Shown: positions 1-9,195, numbered from the stretch's first letter. The stretch: DNA of 64,000 bases from CAYRES01 sp964423425 (GCA_964423425.1 CAYRES010000005.1:135559-199558), one strand, 5' to 3'. A program made the numbers and translations. The notes: generated by a model from the sequence alone, not told the origin.

Positions 1-1
1 C

Positions 2-718
2 ATCGACGTCCCCGCCGGCAAGAGCCCGGTCGCCATCACCTTCGACGATTCGAGCCCCGGTCAGTATCGCATCATGGAAGACGGCAGCCTTGATCCGGAC
101 TGCGCCGTCGCCATCATGCAGAGTGCGGTCGACGAAGGCGGGTGGGCTTCCCGGGCCAGCTTCTTCGTGCTGCTCGATGTCAACCCGCCCGACAACATCC
201 TGTTCGGCCAACCGGAGTACCGCCAAGAGAAGCTGCAGCAACTTGTGAAGTGGGGCTACGAGGTGGGCAGCCACACGGTAAGCCACTTGAACCTCAAGAA
301 GGCCTCCACCCAGGAGGCGGTGAAACAGCTCGCCGGGTCTGCCAATACCATCGAGGAGCTGGTGGGCGGCGGCTACAAGGTCGAATCCCTGTGCATACCT
401 TTCGGCGAGTACCCGCAGGACGGCGCAATACTGAAGTCCGGGGAATGGGAGGGCAAGACCTACCACTACAAGTCGGCGCTCGAAGTGACGGGCGGGCCTT
501 CGCCCTCTCCCTTCTCCGCCAAGTTCCGCCCTTACCACATCCCCCGCATCATCGTCACGGGCAACGCCCTCGAGAACGCCATCAAGAAGTTCAAGGACAA
601 TCCGGAGCTCAAGTTCGTCTCCGACGGCGATCCTGCGGTCATCAGCCATCCGAGCGATATCGCCGAAGGCTTGGGGCCCCTCATCGAGAGCCCCGGACGT
701 CCCGTCGTCACGTACTGA
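2..718 (+). CDS. Polysaccharide deacetylase (NodB homology), 5'-truncated
   Basis: The reading frame is open from base 2, so the true start lies outside the window; 238 residues are visible. It removes N- or O-acetyl groups from a cell-surface or exported polysaccharide. Carbohydrate esterase family 4 motifs are visible: AITFDDS near the left edge (catalytic and metal Asp) and GSHTVSHLNL (the H-x3-H metal-binding motif 2), followed by a motif-3-like segment CIPFGEYP. An internal ATG at 74 would delete motif 1 and is not the start. No signal peptide can be judged because the N-terminus is missing. The next gene is on the opposite strand and converges. Substrate (peptidoglycan, chitin-like or other glycan) cannot be told from sequence. 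Confidence 0.85.
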   Translation: MDVPAGKSPVAITFDDSSPGQYRIMEDGSLDPDCAVAIMQSAVDEGGWASRASFFVLLDVNPPDNILFGQPEYRQEKLQQLVKWGYEVGSHTVSHLNLKKASTQEAVKQLAGSANTIEELVGGGYKVESLCIPFGEYPQDGAILKSGEWEGKTYHYKSALEVTGGPSPSPFSAKFRPYHIPRIIVTGNALENAIKKFKDNPELKFVSDGDPAVISHPSDIAEGLGPLIESPGRPVVTY

Positions 719-1129
719 GTACGCCCCAGGCGGCGCCGGCGTGCCAACTGTGCCGCCGGTGTGCCCCGTGTGCTGCCGTCGAGCGCCGTTGACCTACGCT
801 CTTTGGCTCGCACCGGCCCCACCGCCGCCCAGACCCTTGTGGCCGCTTCATGGAGAGACGGGGCTGTGGCGCTCGCATGTGCCGCACCTACGGCAACGCT
901 CGGGCAACACAAGGGACCGCTACGAGAGCAGTCGACCACGAGGGATGGCGGTGTTCTCGAAGTTGCGCTCGGAGAGGTGTTTGCCGGGGCGCCGGCATTC
1001 TCCCCCGCGGGTGCTACGCCCGACACCTCGAACGCTGTGCGCGCGGTGCCCGTGGGTCTGTCGAGCGCCGCCACACGCAGGAAGGCGCGCCGGCGCAGAC
1101 GCCGCGAGGGGCGCTGCCCGGGATCACGG
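719..1129. other. Convergent intergenic region without recognisable gene
   Basis: About 410 bases lie between two convergent genes. Several long open frames cross it on both strands, but they are Arg/Pro/Ala-rich, have no ribosome binding site and resemble no family I know, as expected of GC-rich noncoding DNA. No clear terminator hairpin, tRNA or repeat was seen. Confidence 0.5.
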
Positions 1130-1798
1130 CTACTGGATGACCTCGACCTCTCCAAAGACCGCTGCCCCCTCCATGCGCAGCTCCGGGCCCGTTCCCCTGG
1201 CGTTGGCCGCTCCGGGCTTCAGCTCGTAGCTTCCCAACACAGGCGTGCCCTTCAAGGTCACCGTGCAGCTGGCGGGAGCATACACCCGCATTGAGCCGAA
1301 GACGGCCACCACCCCGACAGACGCGCCTTCGGCAGGAATGACGGCGTGGGTGAGGTCGACGACACCGCTGCCGAAGACCGCAGTGGCCTTGCCCCGCCGG
1401 AGCGTGGAGACGAAGCGCTCGTGCATCTCGGAGAAGGCCACCGTGCGTTCGAAATCGAGGGCTCTCGAGGCGGAGGCAGCCTGAGGGGCGGAAGTGTCAG
1501 CCCCCGGGCCCGCAGCCTGTGCCCCGGCGGTTCCGGCCGGCTGGGCTCCCGGCGCCGGCTCAGTCGAAGGCGCGGCCTCAGCCGCCGCCCCCTGATCGGG
1601 ACCCTGCACGGGGGCCTCTTCCTGACCGCCCTCCGCCGAGTACCCGAAACGCCCCCTCGTGATGACCAGCCACAAGCCGAAGAGGATGAGCAAGAGGGGC
1701 CACCAACTGCCGAAGCTGATGCCCGTGAACCGGTCGAGAAGGAGCAGCACCCCGAGCACTATCAAAGCCACACCGAAGAACACCTGCGAAGGTTTCAC
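1130..1798 (-). CDS. LiaF-like two-TM membrane protein
   Basis: A 222-residue membrane protein from a GTG start at 1798, chosen because GGGAGG lies 7 bases upstream. An in-frame ATG at 1873 would add 25 basic residues and has no such site. Two hydrophobic segments sit at residues about 6-24 and 32-48 (FFGVALIVLGVLLLLDRF and WWPLLLILFGLWLVI). A Pro/Ala/Gly-rich linker follows, then a C-terminal beta-repeat domain with recurring VFGS / VFGE turns that matches the LiaF C-terminal (DUF2154) pattern. In Firmicutes LiaF restrains a cell-envelope-stress sensor kinase; no kinase gene is adjacent here, so a role in envelope sensing is inference. A -10-like TATACT on the minus strand (1883 to 1878) may belong to its promoter. 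Confidence 0.75.
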   Translation of the reverse strand: MKPSQVFFGVALIVLGVLLLLDRFTGISFGSWWPLLLILFGLWLVITRGRFGYSAEGGQEEAPVQGPDQGAAAEAAPSTEPAPGAQPAGTAGAQAAGPGADTSAPQAASASRALDFERTVAFSEMHERFVSTLRRGKATAVFGSGVVDLTHAVIPAEGASVGVVAVFGSMRVYAPASCTVTLKGTPVLGSYELKPGAANARGTGPELRMEGAAVFGEVEVIQ

Positions 1799-2095
1799 CT
1801 GAAAGCCCTCCCCTCGACCCCGGCCCACACGAAAGACAAGCACTCCGGCCGGCTTCTGGACAACCCTTTGCATGCACAGTATAGTGACTGCCGCTCCCAG
1901 AAGACACCCGCCTTCACCGGCCGCGCCTGCCCGACGGCCGCCCCAGCTGGTCTCGATCCGGCGCGCACGGGAGCCGCGATGCCACTGCTCGAAGGAGGTG
2001 CTGCTTGACAGTGCTGTCCTGATCGTCTGCCCGGGTTCCCGAACCCCGGCGCCGCCTCACGCTACCCAGCAGTCCACCTAGGAGGGACAACACGC

Positions 2096-2695
2096 ATGTC
2101 CGAGTCTTTGGCCAACAACGCCGTCACCATCAAGGACACCACCGCCAACCCCGCACCTCTCGGCTTGATGGGGTTCGGCATGACCACCGTGCTGCTGAAC
2201 ATCCATAATGCAGGCTTCTTCGATTTGGGCCCGATGGTGCTGGCAATGGGCATCTTCTACGGCGGCATCGCCCAGGTGATCGCCGGCATCATGGAATGGA
2301 AGAAGAACAACACCTTTGGAACCACAGCCTTCACGTCGTATGGGCTGTTCTGGCTCACCCTCGTGGGCCTCTTGCTCATGGGCGAGTGGGGCTGGGCCGA
2401 TAAAGACCCCGCCGCCTACTTGGGTTGGTATCTCTTCTTCTGGGGCATCTTCACCGGCGTGCTCTTCATCGGTACCCTCCGCCTCAACCGCGCTCTTCAG
2501 GTCGTCTTCTTCACGTTGACCATCCTCTTCCTCCTCCTGGCCATCCGGGATTGGACGGGAAGCGAAGTCGTGGGAACGATCGCGGGTTGGGAAGGCATCG
2601 TGTGCGGGCTCTCTGCCATCTACGCCGGCCTCGCACAGGTCTTGAATGAAGTGTACGGCCGTGTGGTATGGCCGTTGGGGCCCGTGAGCAAGTAA
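2096..2695 (+). CDS. satP: Acetate uptake transporter (AceTr/SatP/GPR1 family)
   Basis: A 199-residue six-helix inner-membrane protein importing acetate and related monocarboxylates, probably with protons. The family signature NPAPLGLMGFGMTT is at residues 18-31, followed by a second conserved stretch around YGGIAQVIAGIMEW. Length matches bacterial SatP/YaaH (about 190-210). The ATG is preceded by GGAGGGA at 2081-2087. It converges on an OFA-type carrier across two strong hairpins. Together with CooS and CoA-ester enzymes elsewhere in the window it suggests a lifestyle using short organic acids. Confidence 0.92.
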   Translation: MSESLANNAVTIKDTTANPAPLGLMGFGMTTVLLNIHNAGFFDLGPMVLAMGIFYGGIAQVIAGIMEWKKNNTFGTTAFTSYGLFWLTLVGLLLMGEWGWADKDPAAYLGWYLFFWGIFTGVLFIGTLRLNRALQVVFFTLTILFLLLAIRDWTGSEVVGTIAGWEGIVCGLSAIYAGLAQVLNEVYGRVVWPLGPVSK

Positions 2696-2722
2696 CACGG
2701 TTCGTCTTCAGTGCCTCGAAAT

Positions 2723-2756
2723 GCAGCGCCCGGGGGTGCACACCCCCGGGCGCTGC
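2723..2756. terminator. Perfect 16-bp inverted repeat, probable bidirectional terminator 1
   Basis: Arms at 2723-2738 and 2741-2756 are exact reverse complements (GCAGCGCCCGGGGGTG and its complement) around a CA centre. It lies 28 bases after the acetate transporter stop. It lacks a long T-run but is far more stable than chance. Confidence 0.7.
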
Positions 2757-2775
2757 GACGTTCAGGTCCCGATCT

Positions 2776-2815
2776 TCGCCGGCATCTGCCGAGCCCCCTC
2801 GGCAGATGCCGGCGA
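2776..2815. terminator. Perfect 18-bp inverted repeat, probable bidirectional terminator 2
   Basis: Arms at 2776-2793 and 2798-2815 are exact reverse complements with a CCCC loop. It sits 13 bases downstream of the stop of the minus-strand MFS gene and 80 bases after the plus-strand transporter, so it probably ends both transcripts. Confidence 0.7.
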
Positions 2816-2827
2816 TCACACCTACAC

Positions 2828-4090
2828 CTATGCTTCTTCGGGCTCAGCAACCGCCTTGACCGGCAGGACACGAGCAGACGGCGCCTTCACCGTGAGTGCG
2901 AGGAGGATGCTCACCACTGCCAACCCGGCGAAGATGTACATGGCAACCGAATAGTTGCCGGTGCTCTCCCGGAGGGCCCCCATCAAGAAAGGTGCAGCCA
3001 CCCCGGAGGTACCGTAGGCGAGGAACAAGAAACCGTAGTTGGCGCCCAGGTTCTTCGTGCCGAAGAAGTCGGCCGAGATGGTGGGCATGACGGCAAGGTA
3101 CCCGCCGAAGCAGAAGCCCACCAGGCACATACCGACCAGCCAAAGGATGAAGCCCGAGGCGAAGGGAAGCACGGCCAGGAAGGCGATGATCATACCCACG
3201 AACATGAGCATGATCGTGCGCATGCGCCCGAGGCGATCCGACAGCGCACCCCAAGCCAGGCGGCCGAGCCCGTTGAACAGGGCCATGATGCCCAACCCGC
3301 TCGCCGCAACCGAGACCTCGAGGCCGGCCAAGTCCTGGCCGATGGGCACCGCTTGACCGATGACGGCCAGCCCTGCCCCGGCGCCGAAGAAGTAGATAAT
3401 CCACAGGGTCCAGAACTGACGGGTACGGAACATCTCACCGGTCGTGTAGTCGACCTGGGCAGAGCCCGCATCCGTCACCGGGGGAGTCCAGCCCACCGGG
3501 CAGTAGCCTTCCGGCGGAACCCTGAAGACCAGCGCCGCACCGCCGACGAGCACAAGGAAAGCACCGGCCAGAATGTACAGGGTGCCCGAGACCCCGACGG
3601 CCGTGATCAACGCGTTGATGACCGGGGCGAACACGAGCGTGCCGGCTCCGAATCCGAAGACGGCGATGCCGGTGATGGCGCCCCGTTTGTCAGGAAACCA
3701 CTTCACGCAGGTAGCGATCGGGGTCACGTAGGCGAAACCGACACCGAGGCCCGCGACAACCCCATAGGTGATCACCATGACCACCGGACTGCCGGGACCA
3801 AAAGCACCTGACAGGGCAGCCCCGAGCGCAAGCAGGAACGCTCCGACGAGGGCCACCTTGCGGGGACCGACTCTGTCCTGCCAACGCCCGGCCACGATGG
3901 TGCCGATGGCGAAGAACAGAATCGAGAACATGTAGGGATAACCGGCCGCCTGAATGGTCCAGGCATCCGGATCGATGTCCATCAGAGCCGGCCTGAAGAC
4001 CGACCAGGCGTACAGCACACCCAGGCACATCTGCATCACGACGGCCGCGACCACCATGATCCACCGATTGACCAGTTTCTCTCCGCTCAA
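2828..4090 (-). CDS. MFS transporter, oxalate/formate antiporter (OFA) family
   Basis: A 420-residue, 12-helix major facilitator. The N-terminus NRWIMVVAAVVMQMCLGVLYAWSVF is split by the LGVLYAWS signature typical of the OFA/OxlT family, and an MFS loop 2-3 basic motif (AGRWQDRVGPRKVALVG) is present. The start is TTG at 4090, supported by GAGGAGGGA 7-8 bases upstream. OFA members exchange dicarboxylates, monocarboxylates or formate; the substrate here is unknown. A sigma70-like promoter is visible at 4150-4177. It converges with the acetate transporter, which fits a shared organic-acid theme. Confidence 0.85.
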   Translation of the reverse strand: MSGEKLVNRWIMVVAAVVMQMCLGVLYAWSVFRPALMDIDPDAWTIQAAGYPYMFSILFFAIGTIVAGRWQDRVGPRKVALVGAFLLALGAALSGAFGPGSPVVMVITYGVVAGLGVGFAYVTPIATCVKWFPDKRGAITGIAVFGFGAGTLVFAPVINALITAVGVSGTLYILAGAFLVLVGGAALVFRVPPEGYCPVGWTPPVTDAGSAQVDYTTGEMFRTRQFWTLWIIYFFGAGAGLAVIGQAVPIGQDLAGLEVSVAASGLGIMALFNGLGRLAWGALSDRLGRMRTIMLMFVGMIIAFLAVLPFASGFILWLVGMCLVGFCFGGYLAVMPTISADFFGTKNLGANYGFLFLAYGTSGVAAPFLMGALRESTGNYSVAMYIFAGLAVVSILLALTVKAPSARVLPVKAVAEPEEA

Positions 4091-4149
4091 TGTGCGTCTC
4101 CCTCCTCAATACGAAGATGATGGGGGTTTCTTCCGGGACAGCGCGCTCA

Positions 4150-4177
4150 GAATAATAGTGCGGAAGGTTATCATATC
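4150..4177 (-). promoter_or_regulatory. Sigma70-type promoter for the OFA transporter
   Basis: On the minus strand TTGATA (4177-4172), a 16-base spacer, and TATTAT (4155-4150) match -35 and -10 consensus elements. The predicted start point near 4143 gives a leader of about 50 bases before the TTG at 4090. This AT-rich patch stands out in GC-rich surroundings. Confidence 0.55.
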
Positions 4178-4486
4178 AACCACCACCACGATACCGTCGC
4201 GGGAAACGGAAAGCACGCACCCCCCAGCCCCTGAGCTCCTCACACCACAGCCGCGCGTGGTACTCTACCCAAGGACGTGTTGCCTGGTGGCGCACTGCAT
4301 ACGGCCTTGGCGCCTCACACGCCGCCGAGGGCAGCCGGTCCTGTGGCGAGGCTCACCTCCCCCTCTCGTGCCGTCCGGCGCTCCCCGCACTCTGGAGCGG
4401 GTGAGGCTGGGAGTGGGTGGAACCACTGCCGAGCGGGTGAGGGAAGCTGCGCTTCGGTCCCGTGTTCAAGAGAGGCTCGGTTTGCT
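4178..4486. other. Long 5' leader region of the CoA activase gene
   Basis: Roughly 300 bases precede the activase ATG at 4487. An in-frame ATG at 4277 exists, but the extra 70 residues are unlike the family. The segment 4380-4470 holds a direct repeat AGCGGGTGAGG (two copies about 35 bases apart) and short hairpins (GCTCC...GGAGC; GTGGAACCAC). I could not assign a riboswitch class. Confidence 0.4.
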
Positions 4487-7400
4487 ATGGCAACCTTGGG
4501 TATCGATATCGGCTGTATCAGCATCAAGATGGCGCTCGTGGAGGCGTCGGGTGGAGATGCCTTCACAATCCTCACTCCATCTTCGAATGAGGACTCTGCA
4601 TTGTTCGCTCACCCGGAAGAACTTGGGAGAGTGGCGCCGTCACCTTCTTCTCCTCCGCTGCTCGTCACCGGTTATCGGCGCATCAAAGGCAGTCCCACGG
4701 AGGCGGCACTTGAGCTCCTTCGGCTGCTTCTGGCGGTCGCCCCCCCGAGTTCTATCGAGGGAGTCCGCGTCACCGGAACCGGTGGCCGCATTCTCTCGGA
4801 GAGACTGGGCGTGCCTCTCGAGAACGAGTTCAAGGCCCTGGCCCGCGCCGTGGGTGAGCTCCATCCCGACGTGTCCACTGTATTCGAGATGGGCGGAGAG
4901 ACCTCGAAGTTCATCCTGCTCGATCGCGATCCCCATACGGGCCGCACGGGCATCATCGACTACCAGACGAACGGCGACTGCGCCGCAGGCACCGGCTCCT
5001 TCATGGACCAGCAGGCCAACCGGCTCCTTTATGAGATCGAGGACGTGGGCGATGTAGTTCGGGGCGCGGGTAAGGCAGCGACCATTGCCGGACGTTGCTC
5101 CGTGTTCGCCAAGTCCGACATGATCCACGCCCAACAGAAAGGGTATCAGCCTCCGGAAGTCCTGAAGGGTCTCTGCAACGCCGTGATCCGCAACTACCGC
5201 GGCACCATCGCCAAGGGCAAGCACGTGGATGGAAAGGTCGCCTTCGTGGGTGGCGTGGCCGCGAACAAGGGCGCAGTGGAAGCCATGCGTGAGGCATTCG
5301 GGCTCGATGAAGAACACTTGGTGGTTCCGAGATACTATGCTTGGATGGGTGCTATCGGCGCCGCCCTGCTCGAGGCCGACCGTCTGCAGGAAGAGGAAGC
5401 CGACCCAGAGGGAAGCGGCCCCCGGGCCGGCACCGTCATCGACCTCTCGTTGCTGGAGGAGACCCACGGCGGAGGACTGCCCGCTGCTTCACCTCTGTCC
5501 ATGGAACGGGTCACGCTGCTTCGCGACCGGGTGGAGCCTTACCAGTGGCAGACCCCGGGCCGAGTCGAAGCCTATCTGGGTATAGACGTGGGCTCGGTCT
5601 CGACCAACCTCGTGGTGCTCGATGCCACCGGGCGGCTCATCAAGGAGATCTACACCAAGACCGACGGCCGGCCTGCGGAGGTGGTACACAAGGGCCTGCA
5701 GGAGATATGGCAGGAGATGGGCGACCGTCTCACCATCCTCGGCGTGGGCACCACCGGTTCCGGCCGGGAGCTCATCGGGGAACTGGTAGGCGCTGACACC
5801 GTCACCGACGAGATCACCGCCCACAAGACCGGAGCCGGTTTCGTGGGCGACACGCTCCTTGACGGCCGGGTTCCCGACACCATCTTCGAGATCGGTGGGC
5901 AAGACTCCAAGTACATCAGCCTGGACGACGGTATTGTGGTCGACTTCGCCATGAATCAGGCCTGCGCGGCCGGCACCGGTTCTTTCCTTGAGGAGCAGGC
6001 CGAGAAACTCGGCATCAACATCATCGGTGAGTTCGCAGACATGGCGCTCTCCTCGACGGCCCCGGTGCGCTTGGGCGAACGCTGCACGGTGTTCATGGAG
6101 CGCGACGTCAACTCCTACCAGCAGAGGGGAGCCGCCAAGGGTGACCTCGTGGCCGGCCTCGCCTATTCCATCGTGCACAACTACCTGAACCGGCTCGTGG
6201 CCGGCCGCAAGGTGGGCGACACCATCTACTTCCAGGGCGGCACCGCCTACAACGATTCCGTTGCCGCCGCCTTCAGCCAGATACTCGGCAAAGAGATAAT
6301 CGTACCGCCCCACAACGGAGTACTGGGCGCGGTGGGTATGGCTCTCCTGGCCAAAGAGAAGGTGGAGGCCACCGGCGCCCCCACTCGTTTCAGGGGCTTC
6401 GATCTCGAGGCCGTCGACTACCAGGTGCGTGAGTTCACCTGCAGGGGCTGCACCAACGAGTGCGACATCAGGCAGTTCACCATCGAGGGAGAAAAGACCT
6501 ATTGGGGCGACAAGTGCTCCGATCGTTACCGCAAGCGGGCCAAAGTCGACAAACAGCCGGTGGTGGCCGACCTCCTCGCCCTCAGGGAGCGGCTGCTCCT
6601 CTCCTACGTCACCGACGAGGTCATCGACCCCTCTGGACCGGCGGCGAGCGGCATCAAGAACCCCCGGGGCGTGGTCGGCATCCCCCGGGCCATGTACACC
6701 TACGACCGGCTTCCCTTCTGGGCGACCTTCTTCAAAGTCTGTGGCTTCGACGTGCTCGTCTCCGGAGAGACCGACCGCCACATCCGCGAAGCCGGCATCG
6801 AGTCGACCGTGGCGGAGCCCTGCTTCCCCATCCGGGCGGCCCACGGCCACGTGCTCAACCTCGTCGAGCGCGGAGCCGACTACGTCTTCGTTCCCAACCT
6901 GCTCAATGAGGAGACCGACGCCCCCGAGATCGAGTCCCACTGCTGCCCCTGGGGTCAGACTCTGCCTTATGTTGTACTCACCTCTCCCGCCTTCGAAGCG
7001 CTGAGCGAGCGTGTGCTCCGGCCCACGCTGCACTTCCGCCGCGGCCCTGAGTTCATCAAGGAAGCACTTGCGTCCACGATGAGACCCCTCGGCGTGCGCA
7101 AGAGACTAGTGGAAAAGGCGGCCGACGAAGCCTATGCAGCCCAAGAGGAGTTCCGAGCGGCTCTGCTCACCGCCGGCAAGGACGCCTTGGCGACGCTCGC
7201 CGAGCACGACGAACTCGGTATCGTGCTGATAGGCCGGCCCTACAACATGTACGATCCCGGCGCCAACATGGACATACCCCACAAGCTGCGGAAGTTCTAT
7301 GGAGTGAACCTCATCCCGCTCGACTTCCTGCCCCTGTGGTCGGAGGAGACACGCGATGTGACCCCCAACATGTTCTGGAACTACGGCCGCAAGATACTGC

Positions 7401-7681
7401 AGGCGCTTCGGGTCACCGCCGCCAATCCTCACCTGCACGTCATCTACCTCACCAACTTCAAATGCGGCCCCGATTCCTACATCAAGCAGTACGCGCGCGC
7501 GACAGGTATCGGTCCCTTCCTCACCCTTCAATTCGACGAGCATACGAACGACGCCGGAGCCATGACCCGCTGTGAAGCCTATCTCGACAGCAAGGGCTTC
7601 CTGCGCTGGTGGACCCGTGACAGGAACCGGACGGAGCGCGAGGCCGGCTATCCGGCCGCGCGTCCTGCGGACGAGGCGTAA
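4487..7681 (+). CDS. Tandem BadF/BadG/HgdC-type CoA activase with DUF2229 region
   Basis: A 1064-residue ATP-dependent activator of 2-hydroxyacyl-CoA dehydratase or benzoyl-CoA reductase-type enzymes. Two ASKHA ATPase units are visible. Unit 1 (about 4-300) has GIDIGCISIKMAL, FEMGGETSKFI, GDCAAGTGSFMDQQA and GRCSVFAKSDM. Unit 2 (about 363-640) has GIDVGSVSTNLVVLD, FEIGGQDSKYI, NQACAAGTGSFLEEQA and GERCTVFMERD. The CAAGTGSF and (G)RC/ERC cysteines are the ligands of the inter-subunit [4Fe-4S] cluster in HgdC. A Cys motif FTCRGCTNECD follows near residue 650, then a DUF2229 region. The start at 4487 was chosen because MATLGIDIG is the natural family N-terminus. The next gene begins 9 bases downstream and carries the dehydratase-like part that is often fused in this family (about 1400-1500 aa). 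Confidence 0.88.
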   Translation: MATLGIDIGCISIKMALVEASGGDAFTILTPSSNEDSALFAHPEELGRVAPSPSSPPLLVTGYRRIKGSPTEAALELLRLLLAVAPPSSIEGVRVTGTGGRILSERLGVPLENEFKALARAVGELHPDVSTVFEMGGETSKFILLDRDPHTGRTGIIDYQTNGDCAAGTGSFMDQQANRLLYEIEDVGDVVRGAGKAATIAGRCSVFAKSDMIHAQQKGYQPPEVLKGLCNAVIRNYRGTIAKGKHVDGKVAFVGGVAANKGAVEAMREAFGLDEEHLVVPRYYAWMGAIGAALLEADRLQEEEADPEGSGPRAGTVIDLSLLEETHGGGLPAASPLSMERVTLLRDRVEPYQWQTPGRVEAYLGIDVGSVSTNLVVLDATGRLIKEIYTKTDGRPAEVVHKGLQEIWQEMGDRLTILGVGTTGSGRELIGELVGADTVTDEITAHKTGAGFVGDTLLDGRVPDTIFEIGGQDSKYISLDDGIVVDFAMNQACAAGTGSFLEEQAEKLGINIIGEFADMALSSTAPVRLGERCTVFMERDVNSYQQRGAAKGDLVAGLAYSIVHNYLNRLVAGRKVGDTIYFQGGTAYNDSVAAAFSQILGKEIIVPPHNGVLGAVGMALLAKEKVEATGAPTRFRGFDLEAVDYQVREFTCRGCTNECDIRQFTIEGEKTYWGDKCSDRYRKRAKVDKQPVVADLLALRERLLLSYVTDEVIDPSGPAASGIKNPRGVVGIPRAMYTYDRLPFWATFFKVCGFDVLVSGETDRHIREAGIESTVAEPCFPIRAAHGHVLNLVERGADYVFVPNLLNEETDAPEIESHCCPWGQTLPYVVLTSPAFEALSERVLRPTLHFRRGPEFIKEALASTMRPLGVRKRLVEKAADEAYAAQEEFRAALLTAGKDALATLAEHDELGIVLIGRPYNMYDPGANMDIPHKLRKFYGVNLIPLDFLPLWSEETRDVTPNMFWNYGRKILQALRVTAANPHLHVIYLTNFKCGPDSYIKQYARATGIGPFLTLQFDEHTNDAGAMTRCEAYLDSKGFLRWWTRDRNRTEREAGYPAARPADEA

Positions 7682-7690
7682 GGAGGGGCG

Positions 7691-9163
7691 GTGAACCACA
7701 CGAGCCATTCCAGTGTCGACGGCAACGGCAAGGGGTCCCGCGAGGCGGCCACCCAAGCTCTGGCCGATCTACCGGTGCCCGGGCTTCCGCGCCCGCAGAA
7801 AGCCCCCAGCGCCGACACCAGCAACATCGCCCACGAGCGCCCCGACTTGGCCGGGCGCACCATGTACATACCCCACATGCCCTATGGGGGTTCCCGTTTG
7901 TTCGCAGCCGCCTTCCGATCTATAGGCATCAACGGCCAAGTGGTACCGCATGCCGACGACCGCACCCTCGAGATCGGGGGTAAGTTCACCTCGGGTGAGG
8001 AGTGTTTCCCCCAGAAGATAGTGACCGGCGACTTCATGAAGCTGCTGGAGGTCGAGAAACTCGACCCGGCTCAGGTGGCCTTCCTGCTCCCCACCGCCAA
8101 CGGCCCCTGCCGCTTCGGCCAGTATGCCGGACTGCAGCGCCAGATCCTCGATGAGCAAGGCTACCAGACGGTGCCCATGGTCTCGCTGACCTCCGCCGAC
8201 GGCTACGCCAGTATCGGGGTGCAGGCGCAGGAACTCATCCGCACGGCGTGGCGGGCCATCGTGGCAAACGACCTGCTCATGAAGATGCTGCTCAAGACTC
8301 GGCCCTACGAGGTGTGCGCCGGTCAGACCGACCGCGTGTACCTCCAGGCGATCGCCGCGTGTGAGGCGGTACTCGAGCGCCCGGGTGTGAGCCACAAGGA
8401 GCGGCTGGCCGACCTACGGGCAGCCCTTGTCCGAGCCAAAGGGGCCTTTGTGGGTATTCCCGTCCGCGACGAGGATCGTCCGCTCATAGGCGTGGTGGGC
8501 GAGATCTTCACCCGCCTCAACACCTTCGCCAATCAAGAGCTCATTCGGGTTCTCGAGGCCCACGGGGCGGAGTGTTGGCTGGCCGGAGTAGGTGAATGGG
8601 TGTGGTACACGAATGAGGAGCAGTTCCGGCGCTTCCGTGAAGAGAAACGCCGCTTCAAGAAACCATGGCTCAGGGCCTTCCTCACCACCCGCATCCAAGA
8701 ACGCGATGAGCACGCGCTCACCTCGGTCTTCTCCGATGTCCTGGCCGGCTACGAGGAGCCTCATGTCCCCGATCTGTTGGAGCGCTCCAGACCGTACCTG
8801 CCCTCCCATGGGTGCGGGGGGGAGATGGTCCTCTCCACCGGCGGCACCATCTTCTTCTACGAGATCGGTGGCGACGGAGTGGTCGATATCAGCCCCTTCA
8901 GTTGCATGAACGCCATCATCACTGAAGCCGTGTACCCGAAGGTGAGCTGCGATCACGACAACTTCCCCGTGCGTATGTTCTACTTTGACGGTACGCAGAG
9001 CGATCTCGATCGCGATGTGGGCATATTCATGGAGCTCGCCCACACCTACAAACGTCGCAAGAAGATCCCGCGCCGGCCGGGTTTGCGCCCCGTCGCCTTC
9101 CTCGCGGGTAACCCAACAGTTGCGGTCGTGAGCGATTCGCGCTCGAGTCGAGGACACTCCTAA
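7691..9163 (+). CDS. 2-hydroxyacyl-CoA dehydratase-like subunit (HgdB-related)
   Basis: A 490-residue protein starting at GTG 7691 with AGGAGG at 7681-7686 overlapping the stop of the upstream activase, so the two are translationally coupled. It contains the cysteine-bearing blocks of the activase-linked dehydratase domain: FTSGEECFPQKIVTGDF (near 95), TANGPCRFGQYAGLQ (near 136), SHGCGGEM and DISPFSCMNAIITEAVYPK with SCDHD (375-420). These cysteines plausibly bind a [4Fe-4S] cluster that takes an electron from the activase. In many genomes this sequence is the C-terminal part of one long polypeptide with the activase; here it is a separate gene. The CoA-ester substrate is unknown, since no acyl-CoA transferase or dehydrogenase is adjacent. 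Confidence 0.85.
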   Translation: MNHTSHSSVDGNGKGSREAATQALADLPVPGLPRPQKAPSADTSNIAHERPDLAGRTMYIPHMPYGGSRLFAAAFRSIGINGQVVPHADDRTLEIGGKFTSGEECFPQKIVTGDFMKLLEVEKLDPAQVAFLLPTANGPCRFGQYAGLQRQILDEQGYQTVPMVSLTSADGYASIGVQAQELIRTAWRAIVANDLLMKMLLKTRPYEVCAGQTDRVYLQAIAACEAVLERPGVSHKERLADLRAALVRAKGAFVGIPVRDEDRPLIGVVGEIFTRLNTFANQELIRVLEAHGAECWLAGVGEWVWYTNEEQFRRFREEKRRFKKPWLRAFLTTRIQERDEHALTSVFSDVLAGYEEPHVPDLLERSRPYLPSHGCGGEMVLSTGGTIFFYEIGGDGVVDISPFSCMNAIITEAVYPKVSCDHDNFPVRMFYFDGTQSDLDRDVGIFMELAHTYKRRKKIPRRPGLRPVAFLAGNPTVAVVSDSRSSRGHS

Positions 9164-9195
9164 CCGAGGACGGCCTTAGCGGGGGAGGTAGCACC

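Noticed and set aside
532..1155. Minus-strand frame over the deacetylase 3' end and the gap
   Set aside because: Arg/Ser/Ala-rich, no family resemblance, overlaps a real gene by about 190 bases.
4380..4486. T-box riboswitch (TGGAACC string, GC-rich hairpins)
   Set aside because: Only the seven-base string fits; no specifier loop or antiterminator pairing was found and the downstream gene is not an aminoacyl-tRNA synthetase or amino acid gene.
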